A stretch of 24,346 nucleotides of DNA. Source: Candidatus Equimonas enterica (lineage in GTDB: Bacteria; Bacteroidota; Bacteroidia; Bacteroidales; Bacteroidaceae). The stretch is from assembly GCA_018066225.1 (NCBI GenBank), contig JAGHRU010000087.1:1-24346 (forward strand), in the 5' to 3' direction. Within the stretch, counting starts at the first letter, position 1, and every line of letters starts with the position of its first letter. Both the position numbers and the translations under genes were made by a program. Positions 1 through 6,209 of this stretch are shown piece after piece. The notes beneath the pieces are model-generated. The model was not told the DNA's origin and did no database searches. It saw only the letters and a list, made by a program, of their open reading frames with translations.

Positions 1-44
1 CGTATTCCTCCAATGACAGCAAATAAATCTATAAATTTAATCAT
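1..44 (-). CDS. DNA (cytosine-5) methyltransferase, N-terminus only (runs off left edge)
   Basis: An ATG at 44-42 opens a frame reading MIKFIDLFAVIGGIR up to the window edge. Cytosine-5 DNA methyltransferases of the Dcm/M.HhaI family characteristically begin with a few residues followed by motif I, (K/R)xIDLFAGIGG, which forms part of the AdoMet pocket. The match is short but falls at the right distance from the start. One motif position differs: Val replaces the usual Gly in FAGIGG. The gene begins 13 nt after the stop of the zinc-hook protein gene and no promoter-like TAnnTTTG lies in the gap, so the two are probably co-transcribed. The start is AT-rich, unlike the GC-rich upstream gene, which hints at separate origins. 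Only 14 codons are visible, so the family call is inference from one motif. Confidence 0.6.
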   Translation of the reverse strand, partial: MIKFIDLFAVIGGI

Positions 45-57
45 AATCGTATTATAC

Positions 58-3000
58 TTACATTTTTACTTTCAAGTGCTCGACGACAATCTCCATCGCG
101 GGCCGTGCGAGCGAGTCGCCGTCGAGGCTGCCGAAGGCTTTGTCGAGAGTGGCGTAGAGGGTGGCGCGGGCACAGAGGAGGTCGTGCTGGGCGGGCGTGG
201 CGGTGGCGGCCTGCTCGGCAGCGTCGTGGAGGATGAGGCGCTGCTGCATCTGACCGCGCTGCTCGCGGGCGGTGGCGATGGCGGCGTGGAGGCCGGCTAT
301 CTGCTGCGTCACGGTGGCGAGGTCGATGGGCGCGTCGGTGGGCTGCGGCAGCCGCGCCTTCTCCGCCAAGAGGAGCTGCTGGTGGGCGGTGGAGAGCTCG
401 AGGCGCAGGGCGTGCCAGTCGCGCTGACTGCTGAAAAGGTCGTGGAGTTCGGCCACTTGCAGCGTGGAGTGGGTGAGGTTGTACTTGGCTATCCACTGGT
501 CGAGGCTGCGGCGCAGGGCGGCGCAGTGCTCCTGCTGCTCGCGTTGCAAGGCAGTGTAGATGGTGTAGGTCTGCTGCTGCTGCGTCACGGTGGCGAGGAT
601 GTCGCCATAGCGGTCGATGGCCTGCTGCGTCAGTGCGCGCTGCTCCGCAATCTGCTGCTCCGTCTGCTGCTGCTCCTCACTGGGGGTGAGTGCGCCGAAG
701 ACGGTGCGCTGCTGCTGCTGCTCACGCACGATGGCGGCGGCGAGGCCGTCGCGCTGCTGACAGAGGTCGGCGTAGGCGGCGTCGCGCTCGGCGAGGTCGG
801 CATCGATGGCAGCGAGTTCCTGCTCGAGGAGTTGAAGTTGGAGGGTGTATTTCTCCATGTTCTGCACCGTCTGCTTGTGCTCGGCATTGAGATTTTTGAG
901 GCTGTCGCGCAGGGCTTCGGCGTTTTTGTTCCATATCAGGTGCCAGCCCGAGAGGGTGATGTATTCGTTGAGTATCTCGTAGAGGCGCGCCACTTCGCGG
1001 TCGGCCATGTCGGCGGCCTCGGTAGCCTTATCGCGCATCTGCTGGCTGAATTGCAGGCCCGAGCGTATGCGATACATATTGCTGCTCACGCCCTCGAGTC
1101 GCTCTTGCGTCGCGTCGATCTGGCTGCGCAGCCGCTCTATGCTGCGCTGGTGGAGGTTGTAGTCCTCAAACGCGCTGCGCACCTCTGCGCTACGCACCTC
1201 TGCCGAGTGGATGAGCGTGTCGATGGTGGCCAGTCGTGATGCGGCAAGGGTGCTGCGCGTGAAGTCGTCGGCGAGCGCGGGGTCGAGGTCGGCATACTGC
1301 TGCCACTGCTGGTGCAGGCCTGCGGCGATGTCTTGCAGCACGCTGAGTGTGCGGCGTGCCTGCTGCTGCTCGGCCGTGAGGCTGACGATGGCCTGCTCCG
1401 TCTCGGCGAGTTGCTGCTCCCGCTTGATACGCTGCTGCTCGGCCTGTTCGGCTTCGCGCTGCAAGTTGGTGATGAGCCCATCGAGGCCGTAGTCGGCACG
1501 CTCCTGCTCCGTCTCGCTGTGGAAGGGGTGATGGAGCGACCCGCAGACGGGACACGGCTGTCCCTCTTTGAGGCAGGTGCGCTGCGCCGTGACGTTGCTG
1601 CTCTGCGCCAACAGGTAGTTGGCGCGTGCGGTGTCGTAGGCCTGTCGCTGTCTTTGGAGGTCGATGGTGAGGCTCTCACGCTCGCGCTGCTTGTAGGCGA
1701 TGCTGCCTGCGATGCGCTCGCCCTGCTCACGGAGCGTGGCGATGCGCTCTTGCATGGCCACGATGTCGGCCCACAGCGCGCGTGCCCGCTGCAAGCGTTC
1801 GAGTCGGCTGCTTGCCTTGTAGTGCTGGGTAGCGATGCGCTCGCCGTCGCTGCCGCGCAAGGCCTGTTGATGGCCTTCGAGGTCGGCGCGCAAGGCGTCG
1901 GCCTGCTGCGCGAGTTGCTGCTGCTGGGTCTCGGTCTCGGCTTTGGCCATGACGAGGCGGTCGTAGTCGCGTTTGAGGGCAGCGAGTTCGCGGTGGCTCT
2001 TGTCGCTGCTGTCGGTGCGCTCGGCGAGGGTGCGCAGGTGGTCCATGATGAGGTCGTAGTGGTCAAACATGCTCTGGTGCACCTGCTGCATCTGCATCTG
2101 CTCACCCAGTGTGGCGAGCGTGCGCTTCGTCTCGGCGATGTCGGCGGCTTTGATGCGTCGGTGGTCGCGCCGCTGCTGCGTGACGCGCTGCACGCGCTCG
2201 GCCTCGTCGTGGAGTTCTTCGCGCCGCTGCTCCATGATGCCGATGGCCACGGCGGTGTCCTTGCCCTGCTCTATGGCTTTGCGTCGCAAGGCGTACTGGC
2301 GCGTCAGCATATCTTCGCGCTCACGGGCTAAACGCACGGCTTCCTCCGCATTGTGAAGGGCTTCGCGGCTGCGCTCGGCCTCTGCGGCGGTCTGCTCGAG
2401 CACGCTGGTGTAGTGGCGTATGTCGTCCTGCGCGTGTTCGATGTCGCGGTAGAGATTTTTCACCTCGAGCACGGAGTCGTAGCGCGCGAGACGCTGCTGC
2501 TCGGGTTTGAGCGAGAGGTAGCGTTTGTTGGCGTTGTTGTAGGCGGCTTCGGCCTTGTCATAGCCCATCTGCTGCTGCTCGGCCTCCTTGGCAGCGTCGC
2601 GCTTGGCCTCGAGGTGTCGGAGGTTTTGCTCCTTGTCGGCTATGGTGACGCCGAGCAGCGCGATCTGCTGCTTGAGGGTGTTGTAGTCTTTCTCCGAGAG
2701 CAGGTGCTGCGCCACGACGGCATGCTCGGCTTCGGCGGCTTTCATGTTGCCCGCAGTCTCTACGGCCGTCAGATGGATGTGCTGGGCGATGTGGCGAAAC
2801 TGCGTCGCGCCGAGGGCTTGCTCTGCCAAGGCGTGCGCCTGCTCTGCCGGGAGCGTGGCGAGGGTCTGGGCAAGTCGTTCGACCGATATGCCCTTATCGG
2901 AGAGGCAAGGCAGCGTCTGCAGGGCGGCGATCTCGTGTGCCATGGGCTCGGGCATGGGCTGACCTTCGTGGGTCTCGGCCCAGAGCCACTGGCAGAGGGT

Positions 3001-3084
3001 GAGCGGCGTGAGGGTCTGGTAGGTGGGACAGGGCACGACCTCTGCGGCCGGCTTGCCATTATGTCGGAAAGAAAATAATTTCAT
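58..3084 (-). CDS. SbcC/Rad50-like zinc-hook coiled-coil protein without ATPase head
   Basis: This 1008-residue protein is rich in Gln, Glu, Ala and Arg and is predicted to be mostly coiled coil. A CPVCG motif at residues 511-515 lies exactly mid-chain, as expected of the zinc hook that joins two SbcC/Rad50 molecules. Residues of about 95-170 (after LGATQFRHIAQHIH) resemble the segment that follows the N-terminal ATPase lobe in bacterial SbcC. However, no Walker A (GxxxxGKS/T) is present near the N-terminus and no LSGGE signature precedes the C-terminus. A short FGSLDGDSL near residue 984 recalls the D-loop of SbcC. No SbcD nuclease is adjacent. The frame is open upstream to 3192, but a TAACTTTG promoter element at 3115-3122 would then lie inside the gene, so I place the start at 3084 (ATG at 3099 is the alternative). 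It could be a decayed SbcC, a structural partner, or a distinct defence protein. Confidence 0.6.
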   Translation of the reverse strand: MKLFSFRHNGKPAAEVVPCPTYQTLTPLTLCQWLWAETHEGQPMPEPMAHEIAALQTLPCLSDKGISVERLAQTLATLPAEQAHALAEQALGATQFRHIAQHIHLTAVETAGNMKAAEAEHAVVAQHLLSEKDYNTLKQQIALLGVTIADKEQNLRHLEAKRDAAKEAEQQQMGYDKAEAAYNNANKRYLSLKPEQQRLARYDSVLEVKNLYRDIEHAQDDIRHYTSVLEQTAAEAERSREALHNAEEAVRLAREREDMLTRQYALRRKAIEQGKDTAVAIGIMEQRREELHDEAERVQRVTQQRRDHRRIKAADIAETKRTLATLGEQMQMQQVHQSMFDHYDLIMDHLRTLAERTDSSDKSHRELAALKRDYDRLVMAKAETETQQQQLAQQADALRADLEGHQQALRGSDGERIATQHYKASSRLERLQRARALWADIVAMQERIATLREQGERIAGSIAYKQRERESLTIDLQRQRQAYDTARANYLLAQSSNVTAQRTCLKEGQPCPVCGSLHHPFHSETEQERADYGLDGLITNLQREAEQAEQQRIKREQQLAETEQAIVSLTAEQQQARRTLSVLQDIAAGLHQQWQQYADLDPALADDFTRSTLAASRLATIDTLIHSAEVRSAEVRSAFEDYNLHQRSIERLRSQIDATQERLEGVSSNMYRIRSGLQFSQQMRDKATEAADMADREVARLYEILNEYITLSGWHLIWNKNAEALRDSLKNLNAEHKQTVQNMEKYTLQLQLLEQELAAIDADLAERDAAYADLCQQRDGLAAAIVREQQQQRTVFGALTPSEEQQQTEQQIAEQRALTQQAIDRYGDILATVTQQQQTYTIYTALQREQQEHCAALRRSLDQWIAKYNLTHSTLQVAELHDLFSSQRDWHALRLELSTAHQQLLLAEKARLPQPTDAPIDLATVTQQIAGLHAAIATAREQRGQMQQRLILHDAAEQAATATPAQHDLLCARATLYATLDKAFGSLDGDSLARPAMEIVVEHLKVKM

Positions 3085-3114
3085 GTGTTGGCGCATCATT
3101 TTATATCTACGGCG

Positions 3115-3122
3115 CAAAGTTA
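3115..3122 (-). promoter_or_regulatory. Bacteroidetes -7 element (TAACTTTG) for the zinc-hook gene
   Basis: TAACTTTG on the minus strand fits the TAnnTTTG -7 consensus and is followed by C. Transcription would begin near 3111, giving a leader of about 12-27 nt. It decides against start codons upstream of 3099. Confidence 0.6.
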
Positions 3123-3683
3123 CAAATTTAATTCCACATCTTCTCCACTTCTCCACCGCTCTTTTTATTTTTATAAGCATACTTTTTTTCACACTACCGT
3201 GAGGCTCCTTTTTTCTTCATAGTATGTATTAGAGCAATAATAAGGGGCGTGGAAAAGTGGATAAGCCTTTCTTGGTGCAGCGTTAGGGCACATAGTTATC
3301 AGCGTTTTAAGTGCTCTCATTGAGCAGTTTTTGGCGGTGTATATCGGCGGTGCATAGCGGCGTAAAACTCGGGGGAATGGTGGATAAAACGAAGGCTTCA
3401 CCGCCGCTCTTTCGCGCCTTGTTTTCCCACCGCGTTTCCCCCCGCTTTCCCACAACTTTTCCACCATTTCCGTGCACTTACTATTTAACGCTATTTAACA
3501 TAATTTACGCCGCCACATGCCGTTTGTGCCACTATATGGCGCGTTTGTTGATTATCAAGCACTTAGCCTCTGCCGATAGTTAAATAGTGTGAATGACGTG
3601 AAGATTTTTGGCATTTCGCTTGCTTTTGCCTGCTTTCATGTCGTACTTTTGCAGCCAGAACCTATCACCTAAATTCTTATATC
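3123..3683. other. Gene-free stretch with DnaA-box-like motifs and CTATTTAAC repeats
   Basis: No convincing gene lies here; open frames are short and have no recognisable content. Two TTATCCAC motifs (as reverse complements at 3256-3264 and 3379-3387) and a related TTTTCCACC (3457-3465) resemble DnaA boxes. A 10-bp unit, CTATTTAAC(G/A), is repeated in tandem at 3481-3500 and reappears inverted at 3579-3587. The region separates the divergent zinc-hook gene and the P5-like gene and contains both promoters. An origin or DnaA-responsive element is only a possibility, as no replication gene is next to it. Confidence 0.4.
3644..3651 (+). promoter_or_regulatory. -7 element (TACTTTTG) for the P5-like/DUF4248 genes
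   Basis: TACTTTTG followed by C matches TAnnTTTG. It lies 32 nt before the ATG at 3684. A TTTTG (3624-3628) sits 15 nt upstream. Confidence 0.55.
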
Positions 3684-4136
3684 ATGACTACGAAAAATAC
3701 TGCTTTGGGCGAGCGTATTCACAATCCGCTCAACATCCGCTACACGGTGCGCAATCCGTGGCTCGGCCTCAACCCCAACTGCCCCAACGTCAAGGGATTT
3801 TGCCACTTCATCAGCATCGAGCTCGGCCTCCGCGCTGCCGTCTGCCTCGTGCGTACCTATATGCGGCGTTATGGCCTCGTCACGCCACGAAGCATCATCA
3901 CGCGCTGGGCGCCGCCCACGGAGAACAACACCGCGCTCTACCTCGCTGCCGTCTGCGGCCGCTGCGGTCTGCATCCCGACCACCCGCTCTCGCCCGACAT
4001 CAACACCGTCCGTACCAATGCCTTCACGCTGAGTTCCGACATCTCCCGCCTTGTCAGCGCAATGGCGCGTCAGGAGACGGGCATGGAGATCAACCCACTT
4101 CTTATCGACGATGTCCGCCGCCAGTTTCACCAATAA
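3684..4136 (+). CDS. 'Structural protein P5'-like protein
   Basis: A 150-residue soluble protein with no signal peptide. It shows the pattern of a family usually labelled 'structural protein P5' or virion protein in Bacteroidetes and Proteobacteria: an N-terminal NPLNIRY, then a W-G, a FCHFISIELGLRA block, RTYMRRYG, and a central RWAPPTENNTALY. The label goes back to a phage protein. The conserved Asn-Asn-Thr/Trp-Ala-Pro-Pro block suggests a peptidoglycan- or glycan-active fold, but that is inference. It has its own promoter at 3644 and is followed 13 nt later by the DUF4248 gene, so the two probably form a unit. No capsid, tail, portal or integrase gene accompanies it, so it does not show a prophage. 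The family assignment rests on recalled motif order. Confidence 0.6.
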   Translation: MTTKNTALGERIHNPLNIRYTVRNPWLGLNPNCPNVKGFCHFISIELGLRAAVCLVRTYMRRYGLVTPRSIITRWAPPTENNTALYLAAVCGRCGLHPDHPLSPDINTVRTNAFTLSSDISRLVSAMARQETGMEINPLLIDDVRRQFHQ

Positions 4137-4149
4137 ATTTATTATCACT

Positions 4150-4371
4150 ATGCGTACCCACCACATGACCCTTCCCCGCCTTCGCCGCCTCGTCGCGACG
4201 CATTATTTCCCTGCTCCCACGCCCCGCTCCTCCGTGGTGCGTCTGCGCCGCTGGATAGCCGCCGACCTCCACTTCCGCGAAGAACTCCTCGAGGCCGGCT
4301 ACCGTCCGCGCCAGCGCGTCTTCACGCCCCGCCAGATGGACATCGTGAGGAAATATCTCGGGGCGTGGTAG
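4150..4371 (+). CDS. DUF4248 family protein
   Basis: A 73-residue basic protein. The layout fits DUF4248, a small Bacteroidetes family of unknown function: an N-terminal LxxLVATHYFP, then a central LRRWI helix, ELLEAGY, and a C-terminal FTPRQMDIVRKYL. The start at 4150 is chosen because the longer upstream frame runs inside the P5-like gene, while 4150 follows the P5 stop by 13 nt and gives the usual family length. Such genes commonly sit beside small DNA-binding or amidase-like genes. What stands out is its 3' end: the last 48 bp are duplicated at 6148-6195 and the last 15 bp again at 7942, which marks this gene end as a recombination or insertion hotspot. The protein itself is intact. Confidence 0.7.
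   Translation: MRTHHMTLPRLRRLVATHYFPAPTPRSSVVRLRRWIAADLHFREELLEAGYRPRQRVFTPRQMDIVRKYLGAW
4324..4371 (+). repeat. Direct repeat copy A: 3' end of the DUF4248 gene
   Basis: These 48 bp encode TPRQMDIVRKYLGAW plus the TAG stop. Copy B at 6148-6195 matches at 44 of 48 positions. The final 15 bp (CTCGGGGCGTGGTAG) recur exactly in copy C at 7938-7952. Sequence diverges immediately after the stop codon in A. Confidence 0.85.
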
Positions 4372-4396
4372 AGATTTTAAGGAGATTTTGCGCGTA

Positions 4397-4420
4397 TTTG
4401 ACAGAATATGCTTACCTTTG
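4397..4420 (+). promoter_or_regulatory. Promoter (TTTG, 12 nt, TACCTTTG) for the DUF4160/DUF2442 pair
   Basis: TTTG at 4397-4400 is followed after 12 nt by TACCTTTG at 4413-4420, a strong -7 match. It lies 26 bp after repeat A, so the cassette starts with its own promoter. The leader to the ATG at 4486 is about 62 nt. Confidence 0.7.
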
Positions 4421-4485
4421 CACGCAGATAGTGCATAAAGGAAGCAAGCATGCTATGACACAGGTAAATTCAAACAGATACGATT

Positions 4486-4806
4486 ATGGGGCAACTCGCA
4501 CTCCTATACCTCTTTCTACGGGCATACATTTTAGTCTCCATCCCCGTTGATAAGTATGAGAACAGGCGACACGTTCATGTATTCCCACGACTAAAAGGAG
4601 CACGTGCTAAACACTCTGTGGCAAAGGTATGGCTTGAAACCAACGGCGTGCCCGACGTGGTGATATACGAATCGTCGCTCTCCACAAAGGAAAACGAACT
4701 GCTCGTACAAATTATAAGAGAGAACTGGGCGTACATTGACCAGCAACTCACCAAATCGTATGAAGGCATCAAGACAGAAGTAAAAGAAATAACGCTTAAA
4801 AAATAG
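4486..4806 (+). CDS. DUF4160 family protein (toxin-antitoxin-like pair, member 1)
   Basis: A 106-residue protein beginning MGQLALLYLFLRAYIL, followed by an HVHVF motif at about residues 29-33, an AKVWLE strand near residue 48, and a helical C-terminal half (ENELLVQIIRENWAYI). This order matches DUF4160, whose Bacteroidetes members start MGxL..L and carry a (I/V)H(I/V)H motif. DUF4160 genes are typically paired with a DUF2442 gene and are predicted, not proven here, to be a toxin-antitoxin-like or regulatory module. The DUF2442 partner follows after 6 nt, so translation is probably coupled. The promoter at 4397-4420 and the AT-rich composition make the pair a self-contained passenger inserted right after the DUF4248 gene. 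Confidence 0.7.
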   Translation: MGQLALLYLFLRAYILVSIPVDKYENRRHVHVFPRLKGARAKHSVAKVWLETNGVPDVVIYESSLSTKENELLVQIIRENWAYIDQQLTKSYEGIKTEVKEITLKK

Positions 4807-4812
4807 ACGGCT

Positions 4813-5067
4813 ATGTGTAAATACAAAGACACTAATATAGGAATAAAGAAACTCAACTTCACAGAGAAGCGAGGCATGATGGTGGTTTACCTTACAGATG
4901 GTCGTGTGGTAATGATACCTGTGAGTTATTTCCGCGATATACAGCACATGTCTGTCAAAGAACGTTCAAAGTGGTATATACTTGATGACCAGTATTTCAC
5001 GTTTGAAAACATGAGCCGTGTTTATTCCGTAAAGGATGTACTGAATTATAACATGATGCAAATGTAA
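4813..5067 (+). CDS. DUF2442 family protein (toxin-antitoxin-like pair, member 2)
   Basis: An 84-residue protein with the DUF2442 signature: a strand ending in LTDGRVVMIPVSYF (about residues 26-40), then a charged M-S-V-K-E-R-S-K-W (about 46-54) corresponding to the family's 'aspeeRxnW' segment, a short tyrosine/phenylalanine-rich part, and a C-terminal VKDVLNY. DUF2442 proteins are small DNA- or partner-binding proteins commonly encoded next to DUF4160, often as the downstream gene. The 6-nt gap to the DUF4160 gene and the absence of a separate promoter support one operon. Which member would neutralise the other cannot be told from this sequence. Confidence 0.7.
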   Translation: MCKYKDTNIGIKKLNFTEKRGMMVVYLTDGRVVMIPVSYFRDIQHMSVKERSKWYILDDQYFTFENMSRVYSVKDVLNYNMMQM

Positions 5068-5459
5068 ATTTACTCAAATAGCAAAAAGTCAAACCATTAA
5101 ATCACAACATATTGGTCTTTGCCACGGCACAGACGCTACGAAACAGACAGTAACACACAGCAATCAGGAGACGGTGCACCATGTGTGCAGCCACTTCACC
5201 AACGTATTTATCAAACTCTATTATTAACTACGAAGGTAAGCGACAGCCGTTAGACACATAACATATACTTGAGCAAACTGCTCTTGTTCTCTTCTCTGAA
5301 AACGACCAAACTTCAAGTAACGAGAATAAGCAGTGGTGATTTCACGCTTTATGAGGCGTGGATTTCTCCGTACTTATCTGTTACAAAGGTTACTTGGTCG
5401 TACCTCAGAGAAGGATAAGCGTCGGAAAGTTCGCGCTCCTTCTTTTATTCTTTATTTTA
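5068..5459. other. Gene-free region between the DUF2442 and lipoprotein genes
   Basis: I see no supported gene in these 392 bp. Open frames reading into the lipoprotein gene from 5333 or 5358 have no recognisable content, and a good signal peptide begins only at 5460. A small hairpin (GAGCA, 3-nt loop, TGCTC; 5271-5283) is followed by a pyrimidine-rich stretch and could end the upstream operon. No clear TAnnTTTG lies close to 5460, so the promoter of the lipoprotein is unclear. Confidence 0.5.
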
Positions 5460-5861
5460 ATGAAGACAAACAAACTTTGGAGCATTATGATGATGCTTGT
5501 GGTCGTACTCGGTACAGTCATCGCATTCTCTTCTTGTAGCAAGGATGATGATGATGAAATTACAACAAAAGAAGAACAATCAACAATGGTTGGTAAGTGG
5601 AAATATTCATGGGAGGATGGATATTGTCTATTAACCTTCAAATCTGATGGTACAGGTACATATTTTGAATATGACGATGGCGATATTGACGCTGATAATG
5701 AGCCTTTTTATTGGTCATACGAGGAAACTGGTTCTATATTGACGCTCATGTGGATAGGGGATGGTAAAGTTTATAAAGAGGTCGTTCGGCTTACTTGGAT
5801 AAACAAAAAGACATTTGCAGCTGATTTAATGGATAATGGTTCTATTTGGGTAAAACAATAA
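5460..5861 (+). CDS. Small lipoprotein, lipocalin-like
   Basis: A 133-residue protein starting MKTNKLWSIMM, with a hydrophobic stretch and a lipobox ending FSSC at about residue 26, so it should be lipidated and leave the cytoplasm. Directly after the Cys comes SKDDDD, an acidic run like the lipoprotein export signal that sends Bacteroidetes lipoproteins to the cell surface. The mature part reads as a small beta barrel: VGKWKYSWED, LTFKSDGTGTYFEYDDGD, FYWSYEETGSILTLMW. The 'GxW...f..dGtg' pattern is typical of lipocalin-like domains in Bacteroidetes. The start at 5460 is chosen because it places the signal peptide correctly. It lies inside the interval bounded by repeat copies A and B, so it is probably accessory. 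The ligand is unknown. Confidence 0.7.
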   Translation: MKTNKLWSIMMMLVVVLGTVIAFSSCSKDDDDEITTKEEQSTMVGKWKYSWEDGYCLLTFKSDGTGTYFEYDDGDIDADNEPFYWSYEETGSILTLMWIGDGKVYKEVVRLTWINKKTFAADLMDNGSIWVKQ

Positions 5862-5878
5862 GAGCCTCAAAACAATTC

Positions 5879-6121
5879 ATCCGCAAACATCACTTCACCA
5901 ACAGGTTATGAACAACTTTGAGAATCTGATGTTTGCGGATTTTCTATCTACGGAAGTGGCGCACAGGGTCTGTCAACTGAACTGTGTCGCGTTTGACTGT
6001 CAGGAACTGCTGGGGGACAATCCTGAGTGTCTCTTTCTTGGTGTTGCAAAGGTACGGATATTTTCTGATTCCTCCAAGCATTTGTTCAGAGATTTACTGA
6101 ATATGGAGATTGTGGAGGAAT
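5879..6121. other. Structured non-coding segment with three stem-loops
   Basis: Three inverted repeats occur in series. ATCCGCAAACATCA at 5879-5892 pairs perfectly with 5927-5940 over a 34-nt loop. TCAGGA at 6000-6005 pairs with 6021-6026. ATTCCTCCA at 6068-6076 pairs with 6113-6121 over a 36-nt loop. The first may help terminate the lipoprotein gene. A minus-strand TACCTTTG (6047-6054) lies inside. Short open frames on both strands (71 and 45 codons) have no recognisable family, so I treat the segment as non-coding. Confidence 0.5.
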
Positions 6122-6147
6122 AGCCCTCTTAGCATGTAAATAATATA

Positions 6148-6195
6148 ACGCCCCGACAGATGGACATCGTGAGGAAATACCTCGGAGCATGGTAG
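6148..6195 (+). pseudogene. Repeat copy B: orphan DUF4248 3' end
   Basis: These 48 bp match 4324-4371 with four differences (CGC/CGA, TAT/TAC, GGG/GGA, GCG/GCA). All four fall in third codon positions and are synonymous, so both copies encode TPRQMDIVRKYLGAW and a stop. Upstream sequence is unrelated, so only a gene tail remains. It lies 14 bp from the stop of the convergent AAA ATPase gene. Confidence 0.8.
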
Positions 6196-6209
6196 GGGGT
6201 GGATTATTT

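Noticed and set aside
13..3078. Three long plus-strand open frames (13-1239, 1312-2331, 2353-3078) opposite the zinc-hook gene
   Set aside because: They are Leu/Gly/Val-rich mirror frames of a GC-rich, Gln/Glu-rich coiled-coil gene. They have no domain and no promoter, and the minus-strand frame has a zinc hook and a promoter.
3189..3467. A 92-codon minus-strand frame upstream of the zinc-hook gene, considered as a missing ATPase lobe
   Set aside because: It has no Walker A or other SbcC feature and is separated from the zinc-hook gene by a promoter.
3684..4136. P5-like gene as evidence of a prophage
   Set aside because: There are no capsid, tail, portal, terminase or integrase genes in the window. 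The gene is commonly found alone in Bacteroidetes chromosomes.
5333..5459. Longer starts for the lipoprotein gene (5333 or 5358)
   Set aside because: They would bury the signal peptide and lipobox more than 30 residues inside the protein. The ATG at 5460 gives a proper lipoprotein signal.
5908..6123. A 71-codon plus-strand frame and a 45-codon minus-strand frame (5944-6081)
   Set aside because: They overlap the perfect inverted repeats and show no family. The 45-codon frame could be an insertion-element remnant, but I cannot support it.
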